Notes: a model not told the origin generated them from the letters alone. 64,000 nucleotides of DNA from Ricinus communis (GCF_019578655.1 NC_063258.1:19782802-19846801), one strand, 5' to 3'; shown: positions 44,406 through 56,712, counted from the stretch's first letter. A program made the numbers and translations.

Positions 44406-45757
44406 ATATCACCTTGTGTCACTAGGAGTCCTCGTGCCTAGAGGAACATTAAACGATGGAGATTCCAATAGTGTAAATCCTGACTTGGAATAATAGGGCA
44501 TGCCTTGATCCTCGGCGTTAACTCTTTCCTCTAAATGACATTAATAGTCAATAAACTAATTTTCTTTCTTCGTATTTGTCCAAGCATTATATTAGTGCCT
44601 ATGATTATTGCTTCCATGCAGTTTCAATTAACACTCGCAATTATGCTAACCAAATCATCAAACTAGATAGAGATTAAATAGAGCGGAACAAAAGAAACTA
44701 ACAAAATGAGAACATAAGTGGGATTTCTGACCTGATAAGGAAAGAAACCACAAATTCTTTATTCTACTCCATACGGCTAAGGGAAAGGATCCAATCAAAT
44801 TGACTTAAACGCAAGGGTTGACAAAGAACATAAAAGAAGGGAAAGACGTAAGTGCTGAGTCTATGTTCGCTAGAATGAGTCTTGATAAGTCTGTAAAGTT
44901 CTTTAAAGAACCCATACTTTGAATTTTTGTAAGGTAGAAAACTCAAGTAATATGCTCACTACCTTCAAGTATTGAGTTGCATGCGAGTTTGTTATACGAG
45001 AGAGTAGTTGACTAGTCAACAATTCTTGTAGTCCCAAATTTTATGAGCCAACTTAACAAAAACAAGGAGATATTCATGTGGGCCTAACTAATAATACTTC
45101 GACCAAATTACTTCATTATATGTGTCCCAAACATCAAAATGCTTGCATTGCCGCTTGTATTATAGTCAGATTAATAGAAAAGAAAACAACATGATTTCTC
45201 CCTTATGCGCGTGGATTTACGTCTCATCCTGCTTAATCATGAACTTAAGCCCCAATGCCAGTGGTCAAGCTTGTCAGTTGAGTTCCTATGATTCCTTACA
45301 CCAATCCTTATGTCATCAAAAGTCATTGTGCCTGGAGGAACAAGGAATGATCGAGATTCTAATAGTGCAAATCCAGAATTGGAATATTTCCTCTAGAAGA
45401 TTTGTCTGTGATCATTCAAAGAATGATATCAATATACGATCAACTAATCTTCTTTCTTCGCATTTGTCTAAGCATTGGATTGGTGCCTATGATTGCGGCT
45501 TCCATGTGCTTTCACTCAACACTCATGTTTATGCTCCCCAAATAAAACCAAACCATCATACTAGACAAAGGTTAGAAAGAGAGGTATAAAAGATAAGAAT
45601 AAAATAAGAACATATGTAGGATTTTGGATCCAATAAGAAAAGAAATCACAAGTTCTTTATTCTCTTCCATACGGCTAAGCTTAAGAATTAAATCGAATTG
45701 ATTTAAACATAACGGTAGACAAAGAACACAAAAGAAAGGAAGGATGTGAGTGATAAG
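44406..45757 (+). repeat. R1 array, + orientation
   Basis: About 1.35 monomers. 'gtcctcgtgcctagagg' near 44428 and its diverged copy near 45322 are ~0.9 kb apart, with a small deletion. The perfect palindrome GTTGACTAGTCAAC is at 45007-45020. A 155-codon frame at 45122-45589 is the longest frame over R1 in the window, but it is not kept in the other copies. Confidence 0.7.
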
Positions 45758-46060
45758 TATTTTAACCCAATTAGGACTTTGCTTTAGTTATCTCTTTTAG
45801 TTGGGAATGTTATCTTTGTCCTAGATGGGATGTAAATCCTTATTAGTTAAGATTTAGGGTTTTCCAAGGCCTATATAAGGCTAGTAGAAATCTTGATGTA
45901 TAGAATTAAGTTGAATTTGAATGATAATTGATTGTTAAAACTAAAAGCTGTTTTGCTTTTGTCTTTGTGCTCTTGTGTAGAATGCATACTTAAGAAACAT
46001 TCAAGTAGATTTATCATCTTATTGTGGAAACATTCAAGTAGATTTATCATCTTATTATGG
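45758..46060 (+). repeat. LTR fragment (LTR-T type)
   Basis: It is homologous, inverted, to 55646-55900. A TATA box TATATAAG lies at 45872-45879. Near its end a 33-bp unit beginning GAAACATTCAAG is duplicated in tandem (45994-46026, 46027-46059). It is truncated on its left at 'cccaattaggactttg' and joined to R1 on both sides. Confidence 0.6.
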
Positions 46061-46382
46061 AATGTACGAGTGTGGATTTACGTCTCGTCCTGCTTGATCA
46101 TCAAGCTAAGCCCCAATGCTACTAGTCAAGCTTGTCAATTGCATTTTGATGATTGCTTATGCCAATCCTCGTATCATATTAACAGTCATTGGGCCTAGAG
46201 TAATAAGAAATGATGGAGATCCTAATGGTGCAAATCTTGAATCAGAATATTTATGTGTGTCTGAATTCTTGTCGTTCCTTCTTTTGCTACAAAAGATTTG
46301 TCTGCAATCATTAGGAGAATAATACTAATACTCAATCAACTAATTGACTTTCTTCACATTTGTACAAGCATTAGACCAGTGC
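46061..46382 (+). repeat. R1 fragment, + orientation
   Basis: R1 from 'gtggatttacgtctcgtcc' to 'caagcattagaccagtgc', covering about a third of a monomer. It ends at the second minisatellite copy. Confidence 0.65.
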
Positions 46383-46520
46383 TTATTAATAAGAACCCAT
46401 GTAGCATAAGGAATCCTGCTTCAATAAGGAACCCTAATGATGGAAATCCTACTTGCTCAAGGAATCCTACTTTAATAAGGAATACTTATTCCACTAGGAA
46501 TCCTAATCCAGCAAGGAGTC
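46383..46520 (+). repeat. Degenerate 18-bp minisatellite (copy 2)
   Basis: Units such as AAGGAATCCTACTTTAATA and AGGAATCCTAATCCAGCA continue for about seven repeats. The encoded pattern is again R-N-P-x-S/A-x (RNPASIRNPNDGNP). Copy 2 begins like copy 1 but is shorter and ends at a different point in R1. Confidence 0.6.
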
Positions 46521-46650
46521 GCAAGTGCTTTGTTCTCTTTTATACGGCTAACTGAAAGCATCAAATCAAATTGTTTTAAACACAAGGGTATATGAAGAAC
46601 ACAAAAGAAAGGAAGGATGTGAGTGATAAGTCTATGTTCACTAGCACGAG
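46521..46650 (+). repeat. R1 fragment, + orientation
   Basis: R1 from the 'tttgttctcttttatacggc' block to 'ctagcacgag'. The last five bases, ACGAG, are the target repeat of the solo LTR that follows. Confidence 0.65.
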
Positions 46651-49054
46651 TGTCACAACCAAATTTATTTATTTCTTTTTATTAATAATTAATATTCATT
46701 AGCATGTCATTAAACATGTCATTTGCATCATGATTATATATGATCTATTTTATTATATTATGTGGTAGATAAATAAATTATTTAGTTACATATTGATTTA
46801 ATTGAAAAGTAATGATTTTGGACTAAATTGAAAAGTTAGAAAGAAAGAGGATTAAATTGTAATTTGCCTATTTCCACACCAATATACCACCACTTTCATT
46901 TGTTCTTATCTACGTATGCTTTCCAATTTCCTTTTCTTGTTTGTCTCTCTCATTTTTCTCCTTTCCTTCTTCAACTTTGATTTTCCAAATCAAACTCTAC
47001 AAAACTTTTAGTAAGTGAAAATCAAATTCTTCTTTTAAGCTTGAAAGATTTGGGCTTTCTTAATCAAAGAAAACAAAGGTGAGTAATTTTAATTGCTTGA
47101 TTTTGCTGTAAATTAGGGTTAATGATATGAAATTGTTGATGATTATGTGTTTTGGAATTGTTTAATCAAGAGCAAACATGCTTTTACTTGTGATCTTAAT
47201 TTTAATTTCTGGGCAGATTTTTCACTTATGATTTCGTGACCTTAGAGGCTTTATCTCGAAAATTTTCAAACATGAAAGTTGTAGGTATATGTCTCAAGAA
47301 TATCTCTGTAAAATGGTTTTGCAGATTGTTGAGTGAGTAGGAACTTATGAGGTTCGATTTTGCTGCTGCTCTGTTTTTGGTTCAGCAGGTGACCTGGTTT
47401 TTGTGCTGACATTTTGAGGCATTTAGAGGCTGAACCAAGCAGAGAGTTACACATGAAAGTTTTTCATTTATATATGTAGTATATTTCTGAAAAATTTCAT
47501 AATTTTTGGTTGAGTATAACGTGAGATATGTTGAACTTAATATGGCCTGCCCGAAACTGTTTTAAGCAGAAATCGGGCTTAGGATTCAGAAATTTGTTGC
47601 TAATTGTGTGTTTCACAACTTGAGCTAGAAAAGTCCAAATTGAGTAAAATTAGTGTCTATCGAAACTTTAGAATGTTACTTTATATCTGGAGAGTTTCAT
47701 CAGAAAATTCATTCGTTTGATTGGTCATTTAATAGGAAACTTTGTTTCTGTTCTGTTTAGATGGAAATTTGAGCAGCTGTATAGAAAATGCCATAACTAT
47801 TTCTATACCAATGATTTTGAGGTGATTCTTTCTGCTATGGTTTCTATAAAAATGGAAATATAATTCTGGAAAATATGAGATTTTTATTAATTGTACATAA
47901 GTTTTGGTGTAATTTCTAAATCAGTACCTACAAGCTGCCTTCATCAACAAATATGTTGATTTGTTGTCATTCATCTCATGCATCATATTAATATCTAGAA
48001 TATATGTTATTTTGTTGAAATGTGATATTTTATTGATAGTAAATATATATATATATATATATTTATGCCTTGTGATTGAATTGTATTTGTATTGAATATG
48101 TGAATAGGTTCATCCAAAGGCAAGGAAGTGGTAAGAGAAAAAGAATAGGATTACTTTGTTATCCTATAACTTTTGGTAAGTATTTAATAGACTAAACTTT
48201 GTGTATATTGAGTAGGGACTGCTGTTTGATTACTTGATAATTTCTTGGTTGACTGAGTTGATATTAGTTATGTTTTTGGCTTGTTATAAAGTGAATTGAT
48301 TGTGATGTGTTGTGAAGTAAATTGATTGTGATGTGTTGTGAAGTGAAATGATTGTGATTAAGGATTGATGACTTTTGTATGGATATTGTGTGATCGGAAA
48401 GCCGAGCCAAGGATAGCTACCCAAGTATGTGAGATGGCAAGACTGAGCCGGGCGGATAGTCTTGTCAAGTGGTTACTGAAATTTAAAAATGTGAGGAAAT
48501 GTAAGGATGAGTCATCTGATCCTAATTTGATAGAAATAATGTGGAATTGAATTATTTGACTTGGTTGAGTTTGAGATTATTTGCATTACGTGAGATGAAA
48601 TTATATGTTTATGAGAATAAACTGAAATGGTTGATTTTGTGATTGTTAGTTAAGTGTTGGTATAATTTTCCGTATTGATAAAAATTTGATAATTCTAGCC
48701 TAATATACTATAGTTTAGTAAATTAAATGCTTATTGAGTCGCTAGCTCATTCCTTAGCAATTTTTTTTTTCAGTTAGTGCGATTTGTAGATAGCCTTAGG
48801 CATGCATTGCTCTTTTGCATCGGTCAATATTATCGGGGTGGGCCGGGAGGAGTTATCTAAAGCATTGGGGCATTTTGGGAACTTGTGTGAATTAAACTCT
48901 GTATAAATATTTTTTATATATATTAAGTATGTCATGCCACTTAAATTGTATGAATGTATATTGTAACTAAGTAGTAAATTATGTTTATAAAGTTATATAT
49001 ATATATATATATATATATTGCTATTCAATGGGAAGTTTGAGTTGGGGTGTTACA
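46651..49054 (+). mobile_element. 2.4-kb solo LTR with target duplication ACGAG
   Basis: It begins TGTCACAACC and ends GGGGTGTTACA, flanked by ACGAG at 46646-46650 and 49055-49059. R1 reads straight through when it is removed. Size, termini and internal words ('ggtgggccggga', 'gagccgggcggatagtc') fit LTRs of large plant chromoviruses of the Tekay/Del kind; strand is assigned from that resemblance. (AT)n runs lie at 48043-48063 and 48994-49018. The short frame at 48365-48550 is not a gene. There is no internal domain, so this is an LTR-LTR recombination product. Confidence 0.8.
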
Positions 49055-49361
49055 ACGAGTCTTGATAATTATGCAAAGTTCTTGAAATAAACCATAACTT
49101 GATTTCCCATAAGGTAGAAAACTAAAATAATATGCTAACTAGCCTCAAGTATTCAACTGCATGGAGGTTCTATAATGCGCAAGCCCTTATTCCATAAAAA
49201 GAAGAAACTTTAAACTAAATATGAATAAATAAATAAAGAGTGATGAATAAACTGTAGTCAAATAAAAAACCAAAGCAGAGTTGATTGGCCAACAACTCTC
49301 GTAGTCCTAAATTTTATGAGCCAGCTTAACAATATCAAGGAATAATTTACATGGGCATACC
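49055..49361 (+). repeat. R1 fragment, + orientation
   Basis: It continues the monomer interrupted at 46650 ('cgagtcttgataattatgc') and ends at 'gggcatacctaa', where gypsy-H begins. Confidence 0.7.
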
Positions 49362-49581
49362 TAATGATATGGATCCGCTAAGGTTTAAAGATGTTGGTTT
49401 GGATGGGCTCGAGGATGAAGGCAACAAGAAAGAATCAAGAAAGGATCCATTAAGTTTGCCACAACATCTAATTACAAGGTCAAGGGCCAAGAAGCTTCAA
49501 GAGTCTTTAAATGGCTACATGCAAGAGTGGGCTAATAATGAAAGTCCAATAGGATTTGGCCTACATGATATTCATAAATAA
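49362..49581 (+). pseudogene. Gypsy-H pol C-terminal tail
   Basis: The open stretch encodes DPLSLPQHLITRSRAKKLQE and SLNGYMQEWANNE before the stop at 49579-49581, the typical end of this gypsy family. The first few codons of the open frame belong to R1. It is directly followed by an LTR, as expected for a 3' end. Confidence 0.7.
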
Positions 49582-50114
49582 TGGGCTTTGTTTAATGTTC
49601 TTAAAGTCCAAGTTTATAAAGGCCAAATGAGCTTTGTTTAATGTTCTTAAAGTCTAAGTTTTATGAAGGCTTGTTTAGCTCTTAATATCCTATTTAGTTA
49701 GATGTTAGAGTTTCCTAAGCTGGTAAGGAAACTCATATTAGGGCAGATTAGTTAAGAGTTCTATTCTCCTTAGGACTTTAGATATGTCTTTAAAGCATGT
49801 CAAGTTTGTATGCCATTTTTACATTATGATTAATTAAAGTTTTTACTTGCTTTCAAGCCAAAATTGCTTGTATCTTGTGTTCTCGTTTGAAAGCAAAACT
49901 TACTTATCAAGGAGTTGATCTATCCTTGTGGCGTACTTGGAAGCGAGGCTTAAGGGACTTAATTTTCATTAGGTTCTAATTCTTGATAATCTTATAATCT
50001 GATTAGACGATCCTAGGATTTGATTTCAAGTTGTTCTTTGGATTTTCAAGTTAGTGATTCACGGGTTCATAAGGATTAGAGTTTGTAGGTTCTATTCTTG
50101 GAGGTTCTTTAACA
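49582..50114 (+). repeat. LTR of gypsy-H
   Basis: It ends GGTTCTTTAACA, two bases before a primer site, and is homologous to the gypsy-G LTR. Near its start a ~40-bp stretch beginning GCTTTGTTTAATGTTC is repeated with a 46-base period (49585 and 49631). The left edge is set by the pol stop and is approximate. Confidence 0.65.
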
Positions 50115-50116
50115 TT

Positions 50117-50128
50117 TGGTATCAGAGC
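50117..50128 (+). other. Primer-binding site (initiator tRNA-Met type)
   Basis: TGGTATCAGAGC is the common primer site for plant LTR elements that use initiator tRNA-Met. It lies two bases after the LTR end. This is not a tRNA gene. Confidence 0.85.
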
Positions 50129-51046
50129 TTCTGGCTCTTGAATAAGGTTACTTATCACTCTTTAATGTTATTTCATTAAGTTCTTTAAGTTTCCAAGTGG
50201 TTTGATTCATTTTTTAATAACAATTTTGACTGTTCTTATTTAGCTTGTTTTGAGATTTGAATAAAAGAAAAGGAAAAAATGAAAAATAGAAAAGAAAGAA
50301 AAAGAAAGACAAAAAAAAAAAAAACAAATCTTGAAAAATTCAATCTCTAAGTGTGATTGTTGAAGAATCTTTATTTTTTGTAAGGCTATTGACTTTGTCT
50401 TGACTTCAATTGGTGTTTTAATGAAACCCTAATGCTAATTTTGTGTTTCATGATGATATTAGGATTCTTATGAGTCATAACATTGCTGCAATTTATAGGT
50501 TTCCTAATCCTTAAAGGATTCTTAAGCTAGATACATTATATCTTGAAAGAAATCCAAATTTATAAGGGATTAGGTGGCTGACTTAAAGAGAACTACCTAA
50601 TACTCTTTCTTATTGTTTTGATACTTATAGACATGTTTTTAGGGTGATTTGCCTTCATTATTTTGCATTCTTTTCCTTTGCAAATTCTTGTTTTTTATCT
50701 TCTTTTCAAGATTGGGTAGATTTGGCATTCTTGGTGATCATAGAGATAACTTTTAATCTTGAACAAATTTCCTTGAATTTTTACATCTTAGATTGCTCCT
50801 TTTTCATGTTCTTTGAATTTTTTTGAGTTCTCTAACATTCTTGAATACTAAAAATCTTGTTCTTATTGCTGTTTGGTCTGGAATTCAAGATTCTTGACCA
50901 AAATACTTTCTTGATTCTTGAACATTTTTCCTTAAATCTTTGCATCTTAGTTTCATTCTTTCACATGTCTTTTGAATCTCTTTGAGTTTTCTTTTATTCT
51001 TGACTCTTATTTTTCTTGATTTCATTATTGTTTTACTCCATTCTTA
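50129..51046 (+). other. Leader region of gypsy-H
   Basis: About 0.9 kb of T-rich sequence with an A/G-rich island (50260-50335), as is usual for the 5' untranslated leader of these elements. No gag is reached. R1 takes over at 'gttcgctctttcctctag' (51047). The 60-codon frame at 50644 shows only hydrophobic low-complexity sequence. Confidence 0.55.
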
Positions 51047-52200
51047 TTGTTCGCTCTTTCCTCTAGAAGATTCATCCGTGATCATTCGGAGAATAATATC
51101 AATACATGATCAACTAATTTTCTTTTTCGCATTTGTCCAAGCATTAGATAGGTGCTTATGATTGCCGCTTCCATGAGCTTTCACTCAATACTCATGTTTA
51201 TGGTCCCTAAATAAAACAAAACCATCATATTAGATAGTGATTAGAAAGAGAAGCTAAAAGAACTAACAAAATGAGAAAATAGGTAAGATTTTGGGTCCGG
51301 TAAGGAAAGAAATCATAAGTTCTTTATTCTCTTTTATATAGCTAAGCATAAGGATCAAATCAAATTCATTTAAACACAAGGGCATATAAAGAACACAAAA
51401 GAATGAAAGGATGTCAGCGTTAAGTCTATGTTCACTAGCGAAAGTGTTGATAAGTTCCCAAAGATCTTGGAATAACCCATAAATTGATTTCCTGTAACTG
51501 GCCTCAAGTATTCAGTTGCATGTAGTTATTCTAGTTCAAAGCCCTCATTTCATAAGAAAAAGAAACTATAAGATAAATTGAATAAATAAATAAATAAAGA
51601 TGAATCAACTAAAGTCAAATCAAGAACCAAAGGGTAGTTCACTGGTCAACAACTCTCATAATCCCAAATTTCATGACTAGCTTAAAGAAAATAAGAGAAT
51701 ATTCGCATGGGCCTACCGACACTTGGATTAATTGAAAACAACATGATTTCTCCATTACGTGCATGGATTTACATCTCGTCCTGCTTGATTATTAAGCTAA
51801 GCCCCAATGCCATCGGTCAAGCTTGTCAATTGCGTTCCCATGATTCCTTATGCCAATTCTTATATCATCAAGAGTTCTCGTGCCTAGAGGAACAAGAAAT
51901 GATGTAGATCCTAATGGTGCAAATCTTGAATCAAAATAGTTGGGCATGCCTTGATTCTTATTGTTCCCTCTTTCCTCTAGAAGATTCGTCCCTGATCATT
52001 TAGAGAATGATATCAATACTCAATCAACTAATTTTCTTCCTTCACATTTGTTCAAGCATTGATTAGTGCCTATGATTGCCACTTTCACATGCTTTAACTT
52101 AGTAATCATGTTTATGCACCCCAAATAAAACCACACCATCATAGTAGACAAAGATTAGAAAGAGAGGCATAAAAGAAATGAATAATATAAGAACATAGGT
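51047..52200 (+). repeat. R1 array, + orientation
   Basis: A little over one monomer, from 'ctctttcctctagaagattc' (51057) to its second occurrence (51969) and on to 'gaacataggt'. Relative to 49361, about 370 bases of the monomer are missing at the gypsy-H insertion, so that event was not a clean insertion. Confidence 0.7.
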
Positions 52201-52904
52201 TATGTGATTCTTGTAAGGATTTGCAAGAAACAAGTTGCAAAATTGTTACTAAAAACATCTTAGGTCAGATTCACGAATAAAGGCCTCGACCCAACACTTT
52301 ACTACAAGTGTGAACCTTGGTATAGCAAAGGTTTTGGATGCCACGCTCAAGATCACAAAGAAGGTGAGTAATAAGTCTCAAAAGAATGCCACAAGAACAA
52401 GTCTTGATAAGTTCAGAAGTTTTAAAAGAACCAAGAACTGAATTCTCTTAATGGAATCAATCATAAAAATCTTCATTAACCTTGGACCATTCGGCTATAG
52501 TGTGTTTAAATAGCCAAAGATACAACCTTAGCTTCCTTTACACATTTAGGCAGAAACTAGAATAGGAAAATAAAAATCAAAGGCCAAATTAGAAGTTTTC
52601 TAAATAACAAAACAAGTAACTACAGTGATTTAGACAATCTTTGATATAGGAAGAATGGACTAAAATCAACATCTAAATTCATAAATAACTACAAGGGGTG
52701 GCTGCCTTTATTTCCTAAACAAAATTAGGCACCTAGGTCAAGCCCACAAGCATGTGCCTCATTGTGTCCTCTTTAAGCTTCTTGCTTCCTCTTCAAGCTT
52801 CTTTCCTTGCTTCCTCTTTAAGAATTCGGCCTTCCCTTGTTCCCTTGAGTAAAGTTTCATCCAAAACTTAAGGATTCATTGGCCAACATGTTGGATTAGG
52901 TTAA
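52201..52904 (-). repeat. LTR-S type LTR, minus orientation
   Basis: The outer end 'tgtgattcttgtaagg' matches 59924 and, inverted, the end of 34028. Inside it carries 'cgacccaacactttac', 'gtgtgaaccttgg' and a CT-rich stretch (52740-52860). It follows a pol tail on the minus strand, so this is a 3' LTR. Confidence 0.55.
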
Positions 52905-53094
52905 TAAAAAGATTAGGCTTGATTAACTCTAACTACATGGCTTAGAAGGCTTGGCTCAAATATCTTGAATAACACCATTTAAGGCCTCTCTCATTCTCTT
53001 AGCTCTAGCTCTTGTAATTGGGCCTCCTTTGATGAATAATGGATAACTTGGGCTTGGAACTTGATCTTCGTTACTTAGTTGGCTACATGGAAAG
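52905..53094 (-). pseudogene. Gypsy pol C-terminal tail
   Basis: The minus strand gives GPITRARAKRMREALNGV, then IQDI, the same pol end as at 56713 and 49362. It abuts R1 at 53095. Confidence 0.6.
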
Positions 53095-53228
53095 AAATCA
53101 TAAGTTCTTCGTTCTCTTCCATACAGTTAAGTTTAAGGACCAAATCTAATTGATTTAGAAACAAGGGTAGACAAAGAATACAAAAGAAAGAAAGGATGCA
53201 AGCAATATGTCTTGGGCTAGAGTGTCAT
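53095..53228 (+). repeat. R1 fragment, + orientation
   Basis: R1 from 'aagaaatcataagttcttcg' to 'cttgggctagagtg'. A 26-base unmatched spacer (53229-53254) separates it from inverted R1. Confidence 0.6.
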
Positions 53229-53254
53229 TTGGTACACCTACACAAATTTCCCCT

Positions 53255-54487
53255 AAAGAATCATGGGAATGCAATTAACAAGCTTGATTGGTGGCATTGA
53301 GGCATGACTTGATGATCAAACAACACGAGAAGCAAATCCATGCACATAAGGGAGAAATCATGTTGCTTTCTATTAATACAAGCAAGAATGCATGTATTTT
53401 CATGTTTAGGAGGCATATAATGAAATAAATTAGGCAGAGTGTTATTAGGTACGACCATGCGGATTTCCTCTTATTTCATTAAAGAATCATGGGAACATAA
53501 TTGACAACTGGTGGCATTGGAGCATGAATTGATGATCAAGTAGGACAAGATGTAAATCCAAGTGTGTGATGGAGAAATCATGTTGCTTTCGATTAATCCA
53601 AGCAAGAATGTGCAAATTTTGATGTTTGGGATGCAAATAATAATGTAACTTGGGCCGGAGTGTTATTAGGTAGGCCCGTAGGAATTTTTCTCCTGGCTCA
53701 AAAACTTTAAGACTACAAGAGTTGTTAGCCAGTCAACTTCTCTCTAGTTCTTGATTTGACTTTATTTTATTCATCTTTCTTTCTTTATTTATTCATATTT
53801 AGCTTCTATTTTCTTCTTCTTATAGAATGAGGGCTTATGCACTATGAACACTACATGCAACCGAATATTTAAAGCTATTGAGGATATTATTTCAGTTTCC
53901 TACCTTCCAAAGAATAAGTTATGGGTTCTTGCAAGACCTTTGTGGACTTATGAAGACTCGCACCAGCGAACCTAGATTTATCGCTCACGTCCTTCCTTTC
54001 TTTTGTGTTCTTTGTCTACCCTTGGACTTAAATCAATTGGATTTGATCCTTACACTTGGCCATGGAAGAGAATAAAAAACTTACAATTCTTTTCTTTATT
54101 GGATAAGAAATCCTACCTATGTTCTCATTTGTTCATTCCTTTTGTTCATCTCTTTGTAATTTATGTCTAGTCTGATGGTTTGGTTTTATTTGGCGAACAT
54201 AAACACGAGTATTGAGTTAAAGCGCATTGAAGCGGCAATCATAGGCACCGATGAACGCTTGGACAAATGTGAAGAAAGAAAATTAGTTGATCGATGTTGA
54301 TATCATTCTCTGAATAATCATAGATGAATCTCTTAGAGGAAAGAGGGAACGCCGAGAATTAAGCATGCCCAAATATTCTGAATCAGAATTTGCACCATTA
54401 GGATCTCCATCATTGCTTGTTCCTCTAGGGACGAGGATACCTGATGACATAAGGATTGGTGTAAGGAATCATGGGAATGCTAATGGC
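53255..54487 (-). repeat. R1 array, minus orientation
   Basis: More than one monomer, with an internal deletion: 'aagaatcatgggaa' occurs at 53256 and again at 53484, only 230 bases on, then near 54463. The junction at 54487 flips to + strand R1. Confidence 0.7.
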
Positions 54488-54660
54488 AAATCAAGAACTC
54501 GATAGGAGTTGGCTGGTCAACAACTCTGGTAGTCACAAATTTTATTAGCGAGCTTAATAAAAATATTGAGAAATTCGCGTGGCATATACCTAATAACACT
54601 CCGACCCAAATCACTTTATTATATGCATCCCAAACATCAAAATGATCACATTCCTACTTT
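54488..54660 (+). repeat. Short R1 segment, + orientation, between two inverted arrays
   Basis: Only about 170 bases ('ggctggtcaacaactctgg' to 'aacatcaaaatgatcacattcc') read in the + direction. R1 on both sides reads minus, and the segment ends at the homologous point where the minus array restarts. It looks like a small inversion. Confidence 0.65.
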
Positions 54661-55645
54661 GATTAATCCAAGCATAATACAAGTCAGAATTCGAGCGCTT
54701 TGATGTTTGAAATGCATATAATGAAGTAATTTGGGTCTGAGTGTTTTTAGGTAGGCCCATATGAATGTATCTATATTTTTATTAAGCTGGGCATAATTTA
54801 GGACTACGAGAGTTGTTTGCCTAGTCAACTCCTCTCTCATTCTTGATTTGACTTTAGTTTATTTATTCTTCTTTATTTATTTATTCATATTTAGCTTCTA
54901 GTTTCTTCCTTTTATGGAATGAGGGCTTTCGCACTATAAAAACCATAAGCAACCGAATACTTGAGGCTAGAGAGCCTATTGTTTCAGTTTTCTAACTTGT
55001 GGGAAATCAAGTGACAAGTTCGACTTATCAAGACTCGTGCTAGCGAACATAGACTTATCGCTCACACCTCTCTATTCTTTTGTGTTCTTTGTCTACCCTT
55101 GTGGTTAAATTAATTCAATTTGATCCTTATGCTTAGTCGCATGGAAGAGAATAAAGAATCTATGATTTATTTCCTTATCGGATCTAAAATCCTACTTATA
55201 TTCTCATTTTCTCATCTCTTTTGTGCCTCTCTTTCTAATCTCTGTCTAGTATGATGGTTTAGTTTTATTTGGTGAGCATGAACATGAGTGTTGACTGAAA
55301 GCACATGGAAGCAGCAATCATAAGAACCGATCTAATGCTTGTACAAATGCTAAGAAAGACAATTAGTTGATCGAGTATTAGTATCATTCTCCTAATGATC
55401 ATGGACGAATCATTTGTAGGAAAGATAAAGTGACGAGAATTGAGGCACGCACAAATATTTTGATTCAGGATTTGTACCATTAAGATCTCCATCTTTTCTT
55501 GTTACTCTAGGCCCGATGACTCTTAAAGATACAATGACTGATGTAAGGAATCATCATAACACAATTGACAAGCTTGACCAATGTCATTGGGGCTTAGCTT
55601 GATGATCAAAGAGGCGAGACGTAAATCCACACTCATACACTCCAC
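54661..55645 (-). repeat. R1 array, minus orientation
   Basis: Almost exactly one monomer, from 'gattaatccaagcataatac' to 'gagacgtaaatccacactc'. It has TATA-like 'cactataaaaacc' near 54941. A clean single copy such as this is the best template for a consensus. Confidence 0.75.
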
Positions 55646-56104
55646 AATAAGATGATCAATCTACTTGAATGTTTCTTAAGCATGCATTCTACACAAGAAC
55701 ACAAAGACAAAAGCAAAATAGCTTTTAGGTTTAGTAACCAATTATCATTCAAATTCAACTTACTATACATCAAAATTCGTACTAGCCTTATATAGGCCTT
55801 AGAGAATTCTAAATCTTAACTAATAAGGATTTACATCCCATTTATGACAAAGATAACCTTTCCATTTAAAAGAGATAACTAAAACAAAGTCCTAGTTAAG
55901 TTAAATTACTTTTGTGGCCACCCAAAATAAGCCATAAAATCCTAATTTATGTAAGTCATATAGATGGGCCTCAAAATGTAAGCCAAGTTTAGCCTAGAGT
56001 CTTTATATGCTCCAATTCAGCTTCTTTGGTCTTTTTAAGCCTAATTAAATTCATTCAAGTACAATAATTGAATTAGATTAATGAACCTTAAATTAAAATC
56101 TAAT
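55646..56104 (-). repeat. LTR-T type LTR, minus orientation
   Basis: It holds the complement of 45758-46060 (TATA complement 'cttatataggcc' near 55788) and extends about 200 bases further than that copy. It is preceded on the minus strand by a pol tail, so it is a 3' LTR. The 33-bp unit is present once here. Confidence 0.6.
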
Positions 56105-56157
56105 TATGTGTACTTAGCCCAAATATCTTGGATAAGCTCAATGACTTAGAATTTGAA
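56105..56157 (-). pseudogene. Gypsy pol tail remnant
   Basis: The minus strand gives SLSLSKIFG-like and IQDIWAKY-like sequence ('gagcttatccaagatatttg'), matching the last residues of the family's pol tail. It is joined directly to the minisatellite. Confidence 0.45.
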
Positions 56158-56350
56158 TAGAACTAGGACTCCTATTTGAATTAGGATTCTTAGTTGAATT
56201 AAGATTGCTTTCATTACTTGAACTCCTAATATTATCAGGACTCCTTATTGGATTAGGATTCCTAGTTGATTCAGGACTCCTTGTGGGATTAGGATTCCTT
56301 GAGCTAGTAGAATTTGCACCATCAAGACTCCTTATTGGAATAAGATTCGT
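56158..56350 (-). repeat. Degenerate 18-bp minisatellite (copy 3, inverted)
   Basis: Read on the minus strand: AGGAATCCTAATCCCACA-type units, with the 'gataatattaggagttcaag' segment also in copy 1. Here the array sits between R1 and a pol tail plus LTR, which suggests that it was a repetitive spacer just upstream of the pol C-terminus. Confidence 0.6.
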
Positions 56351-56359
56351 TATGCTAGT

Positions 56360-56712
56360 TTGGTTTGTATCATAAATCCACTTTGCGTAAGAGAGAAATC
56401 ATGTTTCATCCTTCTTTATTTGTTTATTCATATTTAGCTTCTTGTTTATTCTTCATATAGAATTAGGGCTTTCGCACTATAAAAACTGCATGCAACTGAA
56501 TACTTGAGGTTAGTGAGCATATTATTTTAGTTTTCTACTTTGCGAAATCAAGTTATGGGTTCTTGCAAGAACTTTACGGACATATGAAGACCCGAACTAG
56601 CAAACCTAGACTTATTACTTATGTCCTTCCTTTCTTTTGTGTTCTTTATCTACCATTGTGTTTAAATCAATTCGATTTGATCCTTGCACTTAGCCATATG
56701 GAAGAGAATTGG
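56360..56712 (-). repeat. R1 fragment, minus orientation
   Basis: R1 from 'aaatccactttgcgtaagag' to 'ccatatggaagagaat', about a third of a monomer, with TATA-like 'cactataaaaactgcatgc' near 56477. Confidence 0.65.

Noticed and set aside
45122..45589. R1 open frame (155 codons) as a satellite-encoded protein
   Set aside because: Parts of the frame reappear in other copies, but in different frames and with stops, and there is no domain. It is probably chance.
48043..49018. (AT)n runs as origins or matrix attachment sites
   Set aside because: They are simple microsatellites inside a solo LTR; nothing else supports a function.
46651..49054. 2.4-kb block as a host intergenic region or gene
   Set aside because: TG...CA ends, the ACGAG target repeat and continuity of R1 across it show a solo LTR; no long frame exists.
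50117..50128. TGGTATCAGAGC as part of a tRNA-Met gene
   Set aside because: There is no cloverleaf around it, and it lies two bases after an LTR end. It is a primer site.
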